Of a DNA stretch of 64,000 bases, positions 44,101 to 59,100 are shown one piece after another (position 1 is the stretch's first letter; every line of letters begins with the position of its first letter). This DNA comes from Hymenolepis diminuta (Eukaryota; Platyhelminthes; Cestoda; Cyclophyllidea; Hymenolepididae): positions 3,330,120-3,394,119 of the forward strand of contig CAADRB010000031.1 in assembly GCA_900708905.1 (NCBI GenBank). Direction: 5' to 3'. A model generated the notes under the pieces. It was not told the DNA's origin and ran no database searches. It saw nothing but the letters and a program-made list of their open reading frames with translations. The position numbers and the translations under genes were made by a program.

Positions 44101-47100
44101 TTTTTGACTTAGTACAGTCTGACATAGTAAATGACCCGTATGATAAATGAGTCATAGGAGCGTCTAAAGTCACTTCTTACCGGACACGAAAAGACCGCTC
44201 GCATGAAACGCAGAACGGGGGGTGAAACTGGTGCCCCGGCCACTAGAACTAAACGCAGATTTCCACCAAATTTGCTTCGAATTCGCGAGAATACGAGGGT
44301 GTCCCAAATTGAATTGTTCTTGAATACTTGCCTGGAACAAAAAGCAGTAGAATTATCTCAAAAAAACCATAATTCACGCTTCGTAGATGGCCCGATAAAA
44401 ATTAATTAATCACAGATCGATAACCTTGGGTGTCAAAGCGGTCAGTCATGTGCTTTACTGATGTACATTCTCAAGGGCGGAAAACGGCACTCTTTTCGTA
44501 AGTAATAGCAATAAGAATGGGATGGTAAGCGAATACGATGACTGTAACTAGGTATGTATGACCTTAGGAGCCGTAATAAACAATAGTAAACGAAGGTGAC
44601 TAAGCCCACACCTAAACAGCCTTAAATACAGGATGTTATAAAACGGCTTGGAAGACCTTTAGTAGTATAAGCTCAATTAGTGAAATACCTTCCAGGTAAA
44701 GCAATCCAGCTTCCTCCCTATTAATCATCTCGAGTCTGTGTCATCTGTAGTTGCAGCCATATTCTATAAAAAACCTGAGATTTCACTGTCTTACTTTTAG
44801 GAGCGAAAAAAGATTGATATGATTTCAAAATGACCTTGTCACTTACTTGTCAACCTGGTGGCACTTCTCTTTTAGAACGTATTTCAGGAGGAACTTTTTG
44901 AAAGGAGACTTGGAGACTTTCTGCGTGATGGCATCAAAGATTCGACAAAGCAGACGAGGAACAGTCGTGAAGACCGTGGGCTTTAGTACCTTCATGTCGT
45001 CACTAACAGTCGCAACACTTCCTGAGTAGAATCCGATTTTACCACCAATGTAAACTACGTACATCTAAAGGTGAAGAAAAGCAGCAATTTCAAGACTAAG
45101 TTTAACCTACTATCCTGGAGGTAAAAAAGGAATATCCTACGACAAATTTTAACCAGAATTAAAAAGAATCAAATGGCCGCTTGTTGAGTTTATAGCGAGT
45201 TAAAAATCTATGCTATGTTAAGATCGTTCCGCTTTCGCAACCCTGAGAAAAAACGAATTGAAGGAATAAGGCAGACCATCATAACTGAACGACCTGCCGA
45301 AGAGCACTAGACATAATGGACAGGAATTTACTTGTTAATGAGGTGACATATCATGAATTTTAGAATTTAGCTCTCAATTAATAAAACGTACAAATCGAAC
45401 CCAAAATCCAGTAAAGTAACCCTTAGATACCTTGACTTTTCTCTCATCATTCCGTCAATCCCTCTTTACCATTTATTAGACTTACTATTAACCGATTTCA
45501 GTCGCTTTTGCACAATTAAAAAATTATACTATTATTGCCTTGCAGTGGGTTTCAATTATGAAGAAAATAGCCATGTTTCTAAACTTAAGCGGCGTACAAC
45601 AGATCATAATCCTAAAAGATATGCATCTACTGATTAAAATAATTAACTATACCATAGCTCTGTAAATAACTAGTATTCCTGAAGTCATTTAAAACACCTG
45701 TACAGTAAACTTAATAGCATGTTCTAAAGATCTCCCATACTTGTAGCCACTACTGTATAGGGCCTGCAGAGACAATTTAAGCGTTTATTTATAACTTATA
45801 AACGTGTAAAATTTTAATGTACTTCTTTAATCTATCATTGGGAAGATTAGACATTTCGGAGGTCGTAGTTAAATGACGTTCCGTAACGCCAATTTGCCTC
45901 AGACTGAAGGCCCTTAACCGTTTACTGATCGTTACAAGGAGAACGCTAAGTAAGATTAGTAGTTAATGATCTTAAAAACCTAAGAACCGCTATCGAAATG
46001 AAAAGAGCAACCATCTTTGAGTTAAATTTCGATGCTAAGCTCAAAGACCAGCCTAATAATATAGAATAAGAATAAATAACCGGAATAAAATCTAAAACTA
46101 TCAAAAAAGGAAGAAATTTCTTGTTCCAGACTAAATACTTATTTAATCCTACCAAAATATAGGATAAACTAAACTTTACTAATCGTCCACGGAAACCCCT
46201 AACAAGAAATATAACGTTAAAAGAAAAAATATTACAATTTATTATATTTTTGTAAATTGAAACACTTTCCAGTAGGTACAAATCTTCCGCTTTTTCAGGT
46301 AGACCAGTAATTTTTCAGAAAACAACTGAATTAAATTTCAAAAGCAACATAAGCTCGATATGAACATTTCTCCAATTCAGACAATTTGAATTTGTGATTT
46401 AGTTCACCACACAAATTTATATCTTAGACAACGGTATTAATTTTAGACATTGAAAACGCGGTGACAAGAGCTCAATGTCAATTCAAGAGGAAGTACAAGG
46501 AGACGCTTTGATTTAAAAACGTGGCAGATCCTACATTTATTTAAACAAAATCCTAAACAAATCGAGTATATCTCAAACGCTTTTCAAGCGTACCCATTAA
46601 AAAAATCTTCAATACTCCAGAAAAGACTTCACGTTATGAAAAAATTATATTTGCAAATAGAAAGGCTCCCATTAAAAACAACGAAAGGAACATACGTTGC
46701 TATTTCAAAAAAAGAAGAACACAAGGTTAATAACAATAAATTAAGCTGAATTTCTTCATAACAAGCATATAAACTGAACATTAATTGAAAAGAGCTAAGT
46801 GCGGAATCATAAAGCCATGACAAATAGAATATGATCATAATAACCCTCATATACCACTTGAATTATTACAGACGTTAAGTAAATAAAGCCTATTTTTGCC
46901 CATTTTAGAATTTAATTTAAATAAAGGGATGCTTACATAATTCGTTAAAGCATAACGGTTGAATCTAACGCAAAAGATAAGAACATGGTGCCAAGAAATA
47001 TGCGTGTCCTAGTTTCTAATTTCCATATAAATCACCCCACACTTCTTTTAAATCATTAATACAACTGCATGGATAAGTAAAGCTAACTTCGAATGATCCT

Positions 47101-50100
47101 CTTCAAGAGTCTAGCTTATCTATGAGAAGGTTGAAAGAGGCTGTAGAAGCTAAGACTAACAGCTAACATCAAACGACCACAGTTTACAAGTCACAATTCC
47201 AAGAATGGCAAGTCTATCAAATATTATTATACAAAAGCTACTCAGATTCGGGGAGAGAGAGAGGGCAAGAAAGAGCGGTAAAAAAACGAGAAGAAAAAAG
47301 TGAAGGAAGATTAGGGAATGGCAAGAAAATTCTTGAGTTACCGTGAAAGAGGCGTGTACGAAAGAATGACTAACTTGAATATATTCAGTCAATCTAATCT
47401 CACAGTCATAAATATGCTGTCTTTTTCATAGAGAATAACAATTTTAACAGTGACTGAGGAGACATACCTGAATTTTATATTCTTAATCAATCTGCGTATA
47501 ACAAAAGGAAAATTGCTTTTGTTATAGTCCCCAAATCGTCTAAATATGGAGGCAATAAACTATTCACAAACCACATTAGGGCAAGGAATAATGTAAAAGG
47601 AAGGGAAAAAGCATGTCTTTAAGGTTGGATAATTAGATACCATTTTAGGATGTAATATACGAAAGAGAAAAGAACAAGTTAAAATAAACAAACAAAGAAC
47701 TTACAAATATTTGTCTACGCTAACGATCCATTGACCATACACATTTAATGGGATCCATTTAGAGTATAAAGATAACAGGTCTTCTTTACCGCCTTTTCTT
47801 ACTTCATATGTGTTCTTTTTGGATTCCCTATTTCTCAACCAATATTAGACAAGACTTAAACTTATTGAGGACTGGATGAAAAAAACAAAGACAGAAAACT
47901 ATTATCTCCAATGAATGATTAGGTTGTCATGTACCATTTGGCTAATTTGTTCTCAACGAAGTTAGTTAAATTAAGCGGAAGATTAATGAAAAGAACCAAG
48001 TCCCATTTTAAAACCGGTTTTAAAGTGCTGCATAAAATTTGCAAGATTTAGATTACCTACAAACGAATGCTAGGGGAGTTTCTCTTGACTTCGAATATAG
48101 ATAAAAAAAGCTATTAAATTGTGAAACTATTATTATAGTCACCTTATCATCTATTGAGGTTCATTGTAATAAATACAACCAACTCTATAGCTTAGTAGTA
48201 TATAACCAGACATACATTTGAAGCTCAGTTATCTATTTAGATCTAAGTTTCAATAATCTTTAACGATGATAGCGGCTAAGACAGAGAAAATAATTCTAAA
48301 CAAACCTGATTTGAACACACAAGGCCAGTAACTAATTAGACTTCAATTCTCGAGAGCAGGGTATAATCTGATTTCCAGCACTGTTTTGTTTATGAATTAG
48401 CAATACTTATGAATGAATACAAAATGACCATATATTCGGTTAGGTAGTTAAAACGACGAAAGTGTTAAAGATATAAAAGTGTTCTTAAAAGAGAATCGAC
48501 TAATGAATTTAAGTTAATCTTTGTAGTCGATAACCAAATAAATTTCAATTCGGATTTTAAAACAGGTAGAATACTACTAATATTGCTATTTGCACTTCTA
48601 CCAAGTCAGAGGTAACGAAATCGGTACTCATCAGTGTACCTCCAGTGCATTGGATGACCAGCCACATTTGTTAATTCTGCCCAACAAAAAGGGAGTGACA
48701 GAATGTGGATTTCTCATAAAAGGATGCCCACCCTATACCCAAAATAATTGCCATTAGCTCATTCCTTAATGGACTCGAGAACATGCACGCTCGTAAAAGA
48801 AAACAAATCATTATTCAATATAAATAACACTAGAGACTTAACTTTTCAAATCACCATCTCATATTTATATTCTTATGTAGCATTTACGTACAATGCCGCC
48901 GATACAAACACATTAACAAATCTGTCGTATTGTTATTGAAAGTAATGTGACTAATCAAAGACAATGATTCAACTGACAGTGACTGAAAACGAAAAATGTT
49001 TTTTTTGGATCCTACTAACCGGGTGATGGAATCTTTTGCATGTGAAAAGTATAATTATGGCGTCATTTTTTTAGTAACATGATCCGAATTCCATGTGCGA
49101 ATGACGAGTTCTAACGAAGGCACAAAATAATCACCAAAAAGTCAATGCAAATTTTTCACTGTGGTATGAATCAGCCCACCAATGTGATTGGCTGACCTTT
49201 CATACTTTATAAGTCAAATTTAAGTTCTAGTTCAATCGGTAGAGTCATATTACCGGAATAGTGTCCTTGAAAAGTTCCAACGCAGGAAATCGAAAATGAG
49301 CACTATTCAACAGAAAGCAATCTTAATAGTTTATATTACGGTAATGGTAAGAGGAAAATGGAAAATTTTTCGAGCCCTGAAATTTCTCAAAAATGCACAA
49401 GGGGTCTAGCAATATTTGGAAAGTGATCACAGGTAAAAGAAATACAGTGAAATGGACGTCAATTCAAAAATAACCAGACTATCCCTTTGTAGAAATACTC
49501 ACAAGTTTCTTGTTTTCATGTCATATTATTAATTGAAATTTACTATTTTAATAAAGAAGTAGCTAGGTATTTCTACGACAACCTGATACACTATTACTCT
49601 ACCTCGGGTACAACTAATTCTGTAATTAGAGATCATAAAAATTAAATCATTCCAAGTAAAGCAAGATATCCACATAAATCCATTCAAATTATCTTCATAG
49701 CTCAAATCTGAGCTTATACCAACTAGTTGTTCTGCAGATTTGAAGAGGTTACGGGCAAAGCTTTTCAATTCTTTTAACTCGTAAAATTCCGGATGCTTAA
49801 AATTTCCGGTTACCAAAACCTGAATTTAAAGCGAACATAGCGCCTTCAAATGCTTTGAGCCAAAAATATCTAAATGATAGACATGAACCAGACTCAATAT
49901 TCAAGCTTAAGGCTGAACTTTACTTTTTCGGACCTAAGTCGTTGAACTTCACTCTTTCCTCCAAATAATAAAGTTAACGTTGAGAGCTGCATATCCCAGT
50001 TCCCAAATTGTATCTATGATATGAAATATAATAGATCATGCTTGCGTAATGGTGTTTACGTTTTCAAAATTAGTTTCAATTACTCAAATGCACTTATTGA

Positions 50101-53100
50101 AGAAATGAGTGCGATTCAATCAACTAATGAAATAAAAGGGAGGACATGGCACCACATCGACCACTTTTGACATTGAGTGAGTACTATTACCGCGAGTACG
50201 CATGTACTCAACAACAGTAATAAAGTTAGCAAATTTCGAAGCAAAAAGGCAGTAGTAACAAGCATTAGAGAGAAGTAGGAACGTACCTCGCAGAATTGTT
50301 CGTAAATATGCGCTAGTGGCAGGAATGACAGAATTACGTCGTTCTTTGTAATGTACTAAAAATAGAAGACAAAATATTGTCATAATTGGTAACAAAGAGG
50401 TAAAACGAGAGACGTAAAATAGGCAAGTTAAGATGTTTAGTGGTCTCTTCTTTGTATTAAAGTGACAATGATTGGCAATGAGACGCCAATCGATAATTTA
50501 AAGCGACTTGCGTACAAATGTAAATGAAATGAAAGACAGAAGCGGAACTCAGACATCTGCTTCTTGGAAACTGATTTGAACCTTTAAGATAACAAGCACA
50601 GATCCAACATTTGTAAATACGGTTATTTTGTCTCGAAATTAGCAGCTCACCACTTACAGGTGGTCTTCAAGTTGCCCGTCAGTTTTTCCAGCATGCAGAC
50701 TAATTTGAACTATCTTCAGTCCGACGATGAGCTGAACTTTAACTGTCAGTATTATAAAGGTTTTTTCTCTATTTGTGTCGAATAGGACCAATAGCATCAG
50801 CTATATTACTGTAGCAATTAGGCTTAATGCAAGAGGTGACACAACTTTAAAACGAATACAACAGACACCGTCACAATTGCAACTGACTCACAAATACTAC
50901 TACGAATCGCAAGGCCTGTGATTAATTCATCACTCGTCTCACTATCGCCCAAGGTAATACTATTTCGACTTATGAGAGTTAAAGGTTACTAGCATCTTCC
51001 AAGTGAAATAGAGCATATGAGATGCTGGTGGATGTTATTAGGTATAACTTTAAAAAAGACTTGTCCTTAATTCGCTTACACTTAAAAGAGAAACCCCAAC
51101 TTATTCACGCAAATAAGGCAGTTTTAAGTCATTCGAAAAATAAAATTGTAGATTATACTATCGAAAAGGGATGCATACTTACGAAATGAAAACGGAAAAT
51201 TTGCTAGAGTAAATAACAAATTTTGAATTTATCTCAACTCTTTCGTCACATTATCCTATGATGATAATTTGCAAAAAAATATAGCCTCTGAAATAGCTTT
51301 TCCTTAAACCAGATACAACTAGAACGCTCATAAAAATGCTCTGAAATGAAACCTGGCGACATTCATAAGCTTTAAAATAAACCATCCCGGTTGGTTGCCA
51401 GTAATTCAGGTCAACATCGCAGACCCTGTTTCACATACACTAGCTGCACATAATTTCCAAGGGACTTACTCATCTGTAAACAATTGGGAATGCTTTAAAG
51501 ACTTTTCAATAAGAAACTGCAATAGACCCTCAGTATCAATTACGGCGATTGTCATTGTGTCATATGCAGACGTCAGTCAACAATTATCAAACAGGAGCAC
51601 AAAGGAATTATCGAGTCCTTTTTTCAATAAAAATCTCCCAATGTCAAGCTGTTCCGTACAGATGCTACAAGCTTGACACGAGTGACCGCGACTTATACAC
51701 GCGTATGCATTCCCAAATCTTTGGATCGATAATNNNNNNNNNNNNNNNNNNNNNNNNNNNNNNNNNNNNNNNNNNNNNNNNNNNNNNNNNNNNNNNNNNN
51801 NNNNNNNNNNNNNNNNNNNNNNNNNNNNNNNNNNNNNNNNNNNNNNNNNNNNNNNNNNNNNNNNNNNNNNNNNNNNNNNCGGTCCTTTCGGAGTACCTAA
51901 AAGGGAAAAATGAAAGAGGTGAATCATTAGTTTTGGATGAATCCTATATAATGAAAACTTGTAGGAAAGGGAGACTTTCAAACACTTTTCTTGGAATAAC
52001 ACTGGATGCCCACCAATGAGAAACTCGGATTCTGATACCTCCCTATTGATCCTTATTTACAGGTGTTTGGTTTTTTCGCCCATTGGACCAGTCAATTTAT
52101 TAATGCTTATTAAGAGCAGCGTTTATAACACACGACTCTTGAAGAGGAATAGCATTCTGGAGCCACTCTTATGAGAAATCTACCACTTTCTCCAACTTCA
52201 ATATTAACCAGAATTAACAAAAGCAACCGGCCATCTACATTATTGAATGTGAATTGATGAGCATCGATCTTGGAACCTCTGATTCAGTCAACATGCACGT
52301 TGGCCGCTACATCATTAGCATATGAAATATAGATTTTTTAATGTAGTTAAATGACCATACTCAGTCCTTAAACTTGTATTCTAAGTTAAGTATCTTTCAA
52401 GCGTGCACAAAAAATAAGGTCGTTAAGAGGTTATCAGTAGTACAGGCTTGTCAGATTTGGCCAAACATATTTTCGAGAGAAAAAAAGTTGACAACTTACC
52501 TGTTGTACCACTGGTGTAGCAAATAAGAGCGATATCATCTGCTCCGTGGGGCTAAAAGCAGAAACCAGTGATAGGAATTGTACGATGACGCAAGCGTAGG
52601 GAGAGGAGAATAAAATGCTCTAGTAAAACTTACGGTAACGGGTTTTCGGTGGGCAAAACCACGAGCCTAAAACATAAAGCAGTAAAATAAGTTAAGTTGA
52701 TTAAGTATTTGGCCAAGAAAAATCCCACTTAAACAGTGACTGTATAGACGATTGTAGAGTCAACTAATTTTTAAAATTCTCTCATAGGTTCCGATTGCCA
52801 TCTCTTCACTACAACACTTATCTGACTCTTCACTTAATAAGAATCTATTTACTGACTGAAAAACAGGCAACTCCTTTAGCCTTTTCTAATTCAAGTATTC
52901 ATACCACGTTCTCTGATTCTCTCCTATCTTATTTGTGTTGAAGATCATAGAATTTGAAAATAGCTACAGTTTTGAATGAGTTCCCTAACCTTTACCAGTT
53001 ATATATTATTAATGAATGCAAGTAAATGAAATATCTGGAGAAATGCCTAGAAGAGAACAATCAATTTTACAATTCGATTCTGGCCAGTTAAATTCAAATA

Positions 53101-56100
53101 TAACTCATCTATAATGGTAATTCCCAACCGATTTCCTATATTTATTTGGATTCTGAAATGTGTCCATTCTTTTATCGATTTACGATAATTAAACATTTAC
53201 ATTACATCTGTTGATAAAATATTTGTTGTTGTTTTTGGAGCTACGTAAATGCATGGGGGAGTAATGTGATAGATTAAACTTCCTATTCTTGCATGTAATT
53301 CACCATCAACATACTTTCATTTTACACCGAATTTTATTGTCATTCAATTCCCAATACTAGTATTTTCGCATCTGATAAAAAATACAACAAATTTTTCAAT
53401 GGGTCATATATAAAAGACCAACATCGACATAAAGAATGCGTGAAACCGTGTGGACACTAACCAAAAGATCGTCAAAGAGAATAATCTTAATGTCCCCGGC
53501 TGCTAATGAGCGGAGATGTTCCAATTCTCCTTGAGGTGAGACGAGAACAATGTTTTTAAGCTCTGGGTAGGAAGTGCGAGATTTGATCAGCTTTCTGGCC
53601 CTCTCTGGAGTATCGCAAACTGCAAGTGTGAGTTCAGCTAAAGAAAGGAATAAAAATGATGATGACTTCCTCATATATAAAATCAGGTAGACAGAAACAA
53701 GTGCAAATTGTAAGTGTCCACTGATGGAAATTGTCTTACAGTATTTTTCTTTAGGTGCGCAAGGGATATTTACTGAATTTCTGCCGGTGTAATTTTAATC
53801 ATCATCAGAAACCAGTGATGGTGACTGAAATAACGTCACTACCATAGATAAGTAAGTGGATAAAAGTGCAGGTATATCTACTTATAAAAAGGTCTATTCA
53901 TAAGATTCGCTGAAGGCTGGAGCACTCCTGGATCAGTGCAGATTTTGTTCGTTGTTTTTATCTAGACTAAATACCGTACCCCACAAGTACAGTTTTTGCT
54001 ACTGATGATCAAGACATAAAGACAGCTTTACACAGAATTAGAGCTACTTTATCGGTGAACACACTATCTCTTCAGCTCAACCAGCTGCATTACTTTACCT
54101 TAATAGAGACTTCAGTTAACATATTAAACCATATTAAACCTGAAGTAATTCACAGCTTAAAAGACTAACTTCCATTTAAGAACTAAGCGATAAAAATTTT
54201 TCGAGAAAGATAAGTTGAAAACGAATTAAGAAGGCGTCAAACATTCGGGTAGTTGCGGTGCATCAAAATCGAATGGTTATGTCTTGTCAAAGTGCATCTC
54301 ACCCATGCACCCGTTTATCGAATTTTGGCTTTTTACTTCACACCTGGGAATATTTTTGTAATCACCCCACTGGTTAAATTTTTAACCCGAGTCCATGTAC
54401 ACATTCGTTCTTCTTTCAAAAGTAGAGCTCCTTGGACATTTGAAAACTTCTCTCTCTATTTATTCTCATGGATCTAAGTTAACTGCAGCCAAAGTATCGA
54501 GAAAACAACTCCAAGTCCATGAAGGGAAGTGTTAACAACATTTAACTTGGATAGGGAGGCCTCCTAGAGTCGCTTTTACAGTAAACTCACATTCTACCAC
54601 TTTGGTATTTGGCAATCCGCATCACTAGATGTGTACTGGTGGACACCGACTTCGTGACCTCTGACTAGATAGAATCGCACGCCGCCGGTGCAGTCACAGT
54701 ATTAACTAAGTAAAAACCAAGATTCATATATTCAATTGATATTAGAGAACGATATCTAAGAGAAATAGCCCCTTGGCCATCAAAATGCTAACCAAATTCA
54801 CCGAGGTGTTTTATTCAAACTTCTATCAGGTTCTAATTGATTCCTTCTTAAAGGAGAATAATAAAAGGTTTTTAGACGAGGTGAGACAAAGAGAACTACA
54901 GACAATAGACTACTACAACAGAAATTCACCGAAACCATATGAATAAAAGTATGTTTTCTTATTAGATCCATTTCAAACATTATTATTAAAAGTGCTGAGA
55001 AACACAAAACAAGAATAGATATCAATGCAAAACTGTTGCCAGAGGCATAAAAGACCAATTAACTTCTATTTTATATCCCCAAATGCCTGACATTTCTATG
55101 ATTTCACTGCTGGTTGTCAATTTTAAATGAAAATAATAAAATGCTTCTAGACAAACATAGAAGAAGATTGAAAGAATTCTTACAGAAATAAATTGGAAGG
55201 TTAAGATGGACAAGCAAAAAGGGCGGAAAGCGAAAGAGCAACCGACAAGTTATGATTTAGAGCATTTCAATTCATTCCAATTGAGATGTTGAGTTCAGAG
55301 AACAAGTTTATGCAATTTCTTCCATATAGCGATTGAAAAGTAAAACCCTATAAAAATTCCAGATGTCTTTATGGACAAGAGCTTGTTAATTTATCGACAT
55401 AAGGTTCGGAAATCACACAGATCGGTTTAGGAAATAGCGAACAAATACAATTCATCTTTTAACTGAAACTTGACTTTCTTGTATAAAAGACTAATCACTA
55501 ACTAAATTACTCGATTTTTAAAAAAAAGGAATTAATTGTCAACCGCCACGTATGTTCAAAATATTCTATTCACAGTACAGGAATCGAAGGATGGTTTATT
55601 TCAACATTCTTACCATCCTGCTTTCTCGACCCTTGAAGAAAAAAATGAATTGAAGGCAAAAAGCCGACCATCCTAATTGGTCAGCTGGTCAATAAGACCT
55701 TGATATTGTGGACAAGTATTCACACAGTAATCCAAATGACAAATAACGAAAGTTTAATTGTATAAATTAAACTATCCACTATGTAAGCATTGCAAAACCC
55801 GAATCCAAAATCAAATGTCCCCTCCCTTTAACTTTTGTTGAACAATCTAATGGTTCCGGATTTCAGTTGTTTACCATGGTTAAAATTGCAACTTTTTCTT
55901 GCCTTGTCATGGACTATAATAATAAAAAATAACCACATATGTCAGCCAGCCTAATGCAAAATGTCCGCCAGCTATTGGTTTCTTATTGTCACAATTAACA
56001 AAACAACGATACACCCATTTGTATATTTTGATGTTGATAACATCAATGCAGACGCCAATAAAATTGAACAAAGCCATATGTTTAATCTGTGGACCAAATA

Positions 56101-59100
56101 ACCATTAAAATAATAAAAAAACCAGAACACCCTATAACCTTCTCGTTGATACGATTTGGGAAAAAAATATAACTTATTATGAGAATTGGTCCGCTAGCCT
56201 CGGTTCTAACATTTCGTCCAGACCTAGAGAAAGCCTATATACGGCTTTCCATTATGGGACTAATTGTTTGCTTGGTCATATGGTAATTGTATCACTAACA
56301 ACATTGTATTCCCAGGCATGAGTGTAATATTTAGTAATTGATAATCCAGAGCAGCTCGGATGCAAGGAAATTATTCGATCATGCTTTCTATCAATAAATT
56401 ATGTAAAAGAAGCGATGTTACAGAAAGGTGGACAAAAATTGATTCCAGGACGCCTCACGAAATCCCATTACCAATGAATATAATCGTAAAGCCACCGGTT
56501 CAATACCAATTCTGATATACTTACTGAATTCTGGGAGTATCTATCAATTACTTTAGAAAGATTAGTGGAGTTTCGCAGCCAACTAAAGGAATCAGATAAA
56601 AAATTTCCCACAAGTCAAAATAAGGAGAATAATGACTTCAATTTCTTTTCTTTATCATTACTGAGTTCCATTATTGAAACCAATTCCGTTTTCAGTTAAG
56701 GTACTTAGAAAATCGACACACTAAACACAAAGAAATGAAGAAGCTTTATACAAATCTTACCTTCATTGCAAATGTGTATCATAGCTTCCTGTCCCAGGGT
56801 ATCATAGAGCGTTACTACGACCATTCCATAAGCCCAGCAACCGAATTCAGTAATAAACCACTGAAAAATAGAAATAAAGGGCAAAATAAAGCAAATTTTC
56901 CAAGAATGACAGCACAAAGGCATTGATCTAGGCGGTAAAATCCTACTGGTTTAGAGCTGTGTTACCGACCGGCGTATTACATGCAGAAATTACGACCTAT
57001 TAATAGTAGTAGCCGTTGTTCTTAGAGGGGCAAAATTTGTCCAGAGGTAAACCTATTCAAAATTAACATTGAGTAAACTAAAGTACACGAATTTTACTGC
57101 ATAAATATGTTTAATTTAGCGGAGGCAAAAAAAATTCCTGAAAAAAAGGGTTCTAGACTTTTATTGGAAAACTACAGTACAAGATAATTTAGAACACATT
57201 CGAAATAGCAAATAAAAAGAAGTCACACACATAACACGAGGTTTGATTTAAAATCTCGATTTACAGATAAACATTCGTCTACGGATTCTTAACCAGGTCA
57301 CGACTCCATCATAGAAACTTGAAAAGTCTTGGTGGTAGTGTATTAATCTGAGTATGTAATTCTATGATGATTCGTCGCCACTTTTACACTCAAAAAAGTA
57401 TTTTCTGAGCCTCATAGTGCGCTGATAATATGACACGTTGTTGAACATAATTCTCCTTCGGGTAGCTGTGAGAAATCTTCAAAGATCTACCTCATTAGAA
57501 CTTTTTGAGCTCTTAGGCATCTAAAAAGAACTTTAAGGAAAGCACATACAATTGAGGCTAAAGCAAAATGACTTTAGTCTATCATGATTGAAGCATCCAA
57601 CTAAGTCGATTTCCATTTCTCAAAGTATCAAAGTGAATTCCGCGTGTGTTCGTAGAAAACAATACCTCTGCACTATAGAAGAGATCACTAAGCACATAAG
57701 CATAACGATCAGCAACGACTTTAGGTATCCAAATTTTAGAAACTTTAAGTCTTACGAAAGGTTTGGCTATTCAAAAAGCCATAAAGAATAATGTCATTTC
57801 CAATACTGACATAAATGCATCTTCAAAGCGCCTTATAGTGAACGTAGACGGATAATCATAATGCTAGTAGTAGAGAAAACTATTGGTACATGTTCTTAAG
57901 TTGAGCTAAGTAGTGAAAAAAACCCCAACTCCAGTGCTCTAACACTAATCTCAAAAGCAAGACCTTTAAACATTTCCTGTTCCAAATAATATTAAGCATA
58001 CCAGTTTAAAAAATGAACCCAAAATTATTATTATATCAAAAGTCGGAAATGTAATTCCAATCATCGGCTCATTGTAAACCCAACTTAACCAATAGAAATT
58101 ATTTTCATATGATTCCATTTTAAAAGAGTAAAAATCAATTAATAATAGTATCGTTATCGTTTTAGCTTTACTCACAGAAGGACAATTTGAGGCGTAGATT
58201 CCGACACATTTCACCTTCTTTCTAACTAACTCGGGCACCTCAAGCAAAGCGGATCCAAAAGCCTCTACCTTCTCGTTAACCTAGGAAGAAAAAAAAGCAG
58301 TTTTAAAATTTAGGTACAAAACGCAGAAATGTTGTTCAACAATCTACAAATTGGCAGTATTAAAGGACGGTTAAACGCATTATTGGCCAATCAAAAATTG
58401 AATGATCTTGCCAAGAAAAGCGATAGTTTTCTTCTTTTATATCGCACCTCTAGACTTAACACACTTTTCTTTCAAAATACTCTCGAAAAGGAAACTTTCA
58501 ATGATCCATCTACTTAAATCGTATCTTTTCCCAAGGATACGACAGTTTTCTGACCTAGAGTTGATTCTTAATCAGTCACCCATTCATTTATCTGGACACT
58601 ACTAGTTACAACAGGAAGCGCTTATCAAAGGACACTAATAGTACGCATCATCCTCCATACTGATCCTTAGATCTGAAATAAAAGATCTACTTTTGTTAAC
58701 AAGAAAAAGAATTACTTGGCAGGATTCCGAAAATTTATCACCAACTTACTTGCTCATAGGTCCACCATTGATAGGGGGCCGTTAACGAATCATGCCAACC
58801 GAGAAATGGGTCATTCGCTAATGTAAAGAGAGGAATAATATGCTTTCAACTAAGCTTACGTTGACGTCTGACGTTATTTTTTAATAAATCATATAGAGTT
58901 GACACGCCATCAATTTGGTCAACTAGTGGACCATTCATTATGCACTGAGAAACGCGAATGCCTTCCTATAAAGAAAAAGGAAATTGGGCATTAATGTAGC
59001 CTGGAAGTAATTTATAAGGTTATAGATACGTTAGCAAGACTAACCCTTTCATTTTTTACAAACGAATGATTGTTGAATGTAAAATCCAGAACACTGGAAT

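Larger units (their letters stand above)
45065..50286. other. Large ACSL intron (5.2 kb)
   Basis: AT-rich. It contains one copy of a dispersed repeat at about 45225-45480 and one tRNA-like repeat at about 48597-48715. No coding exon recognised. Confidence 0.6.
53638..56760. other. ACSL intron (3.1 kb)
   Basis: Holds a tRNA-like repeat copy and the second-family repeat. No exon recognised. Confidence 0.6.
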
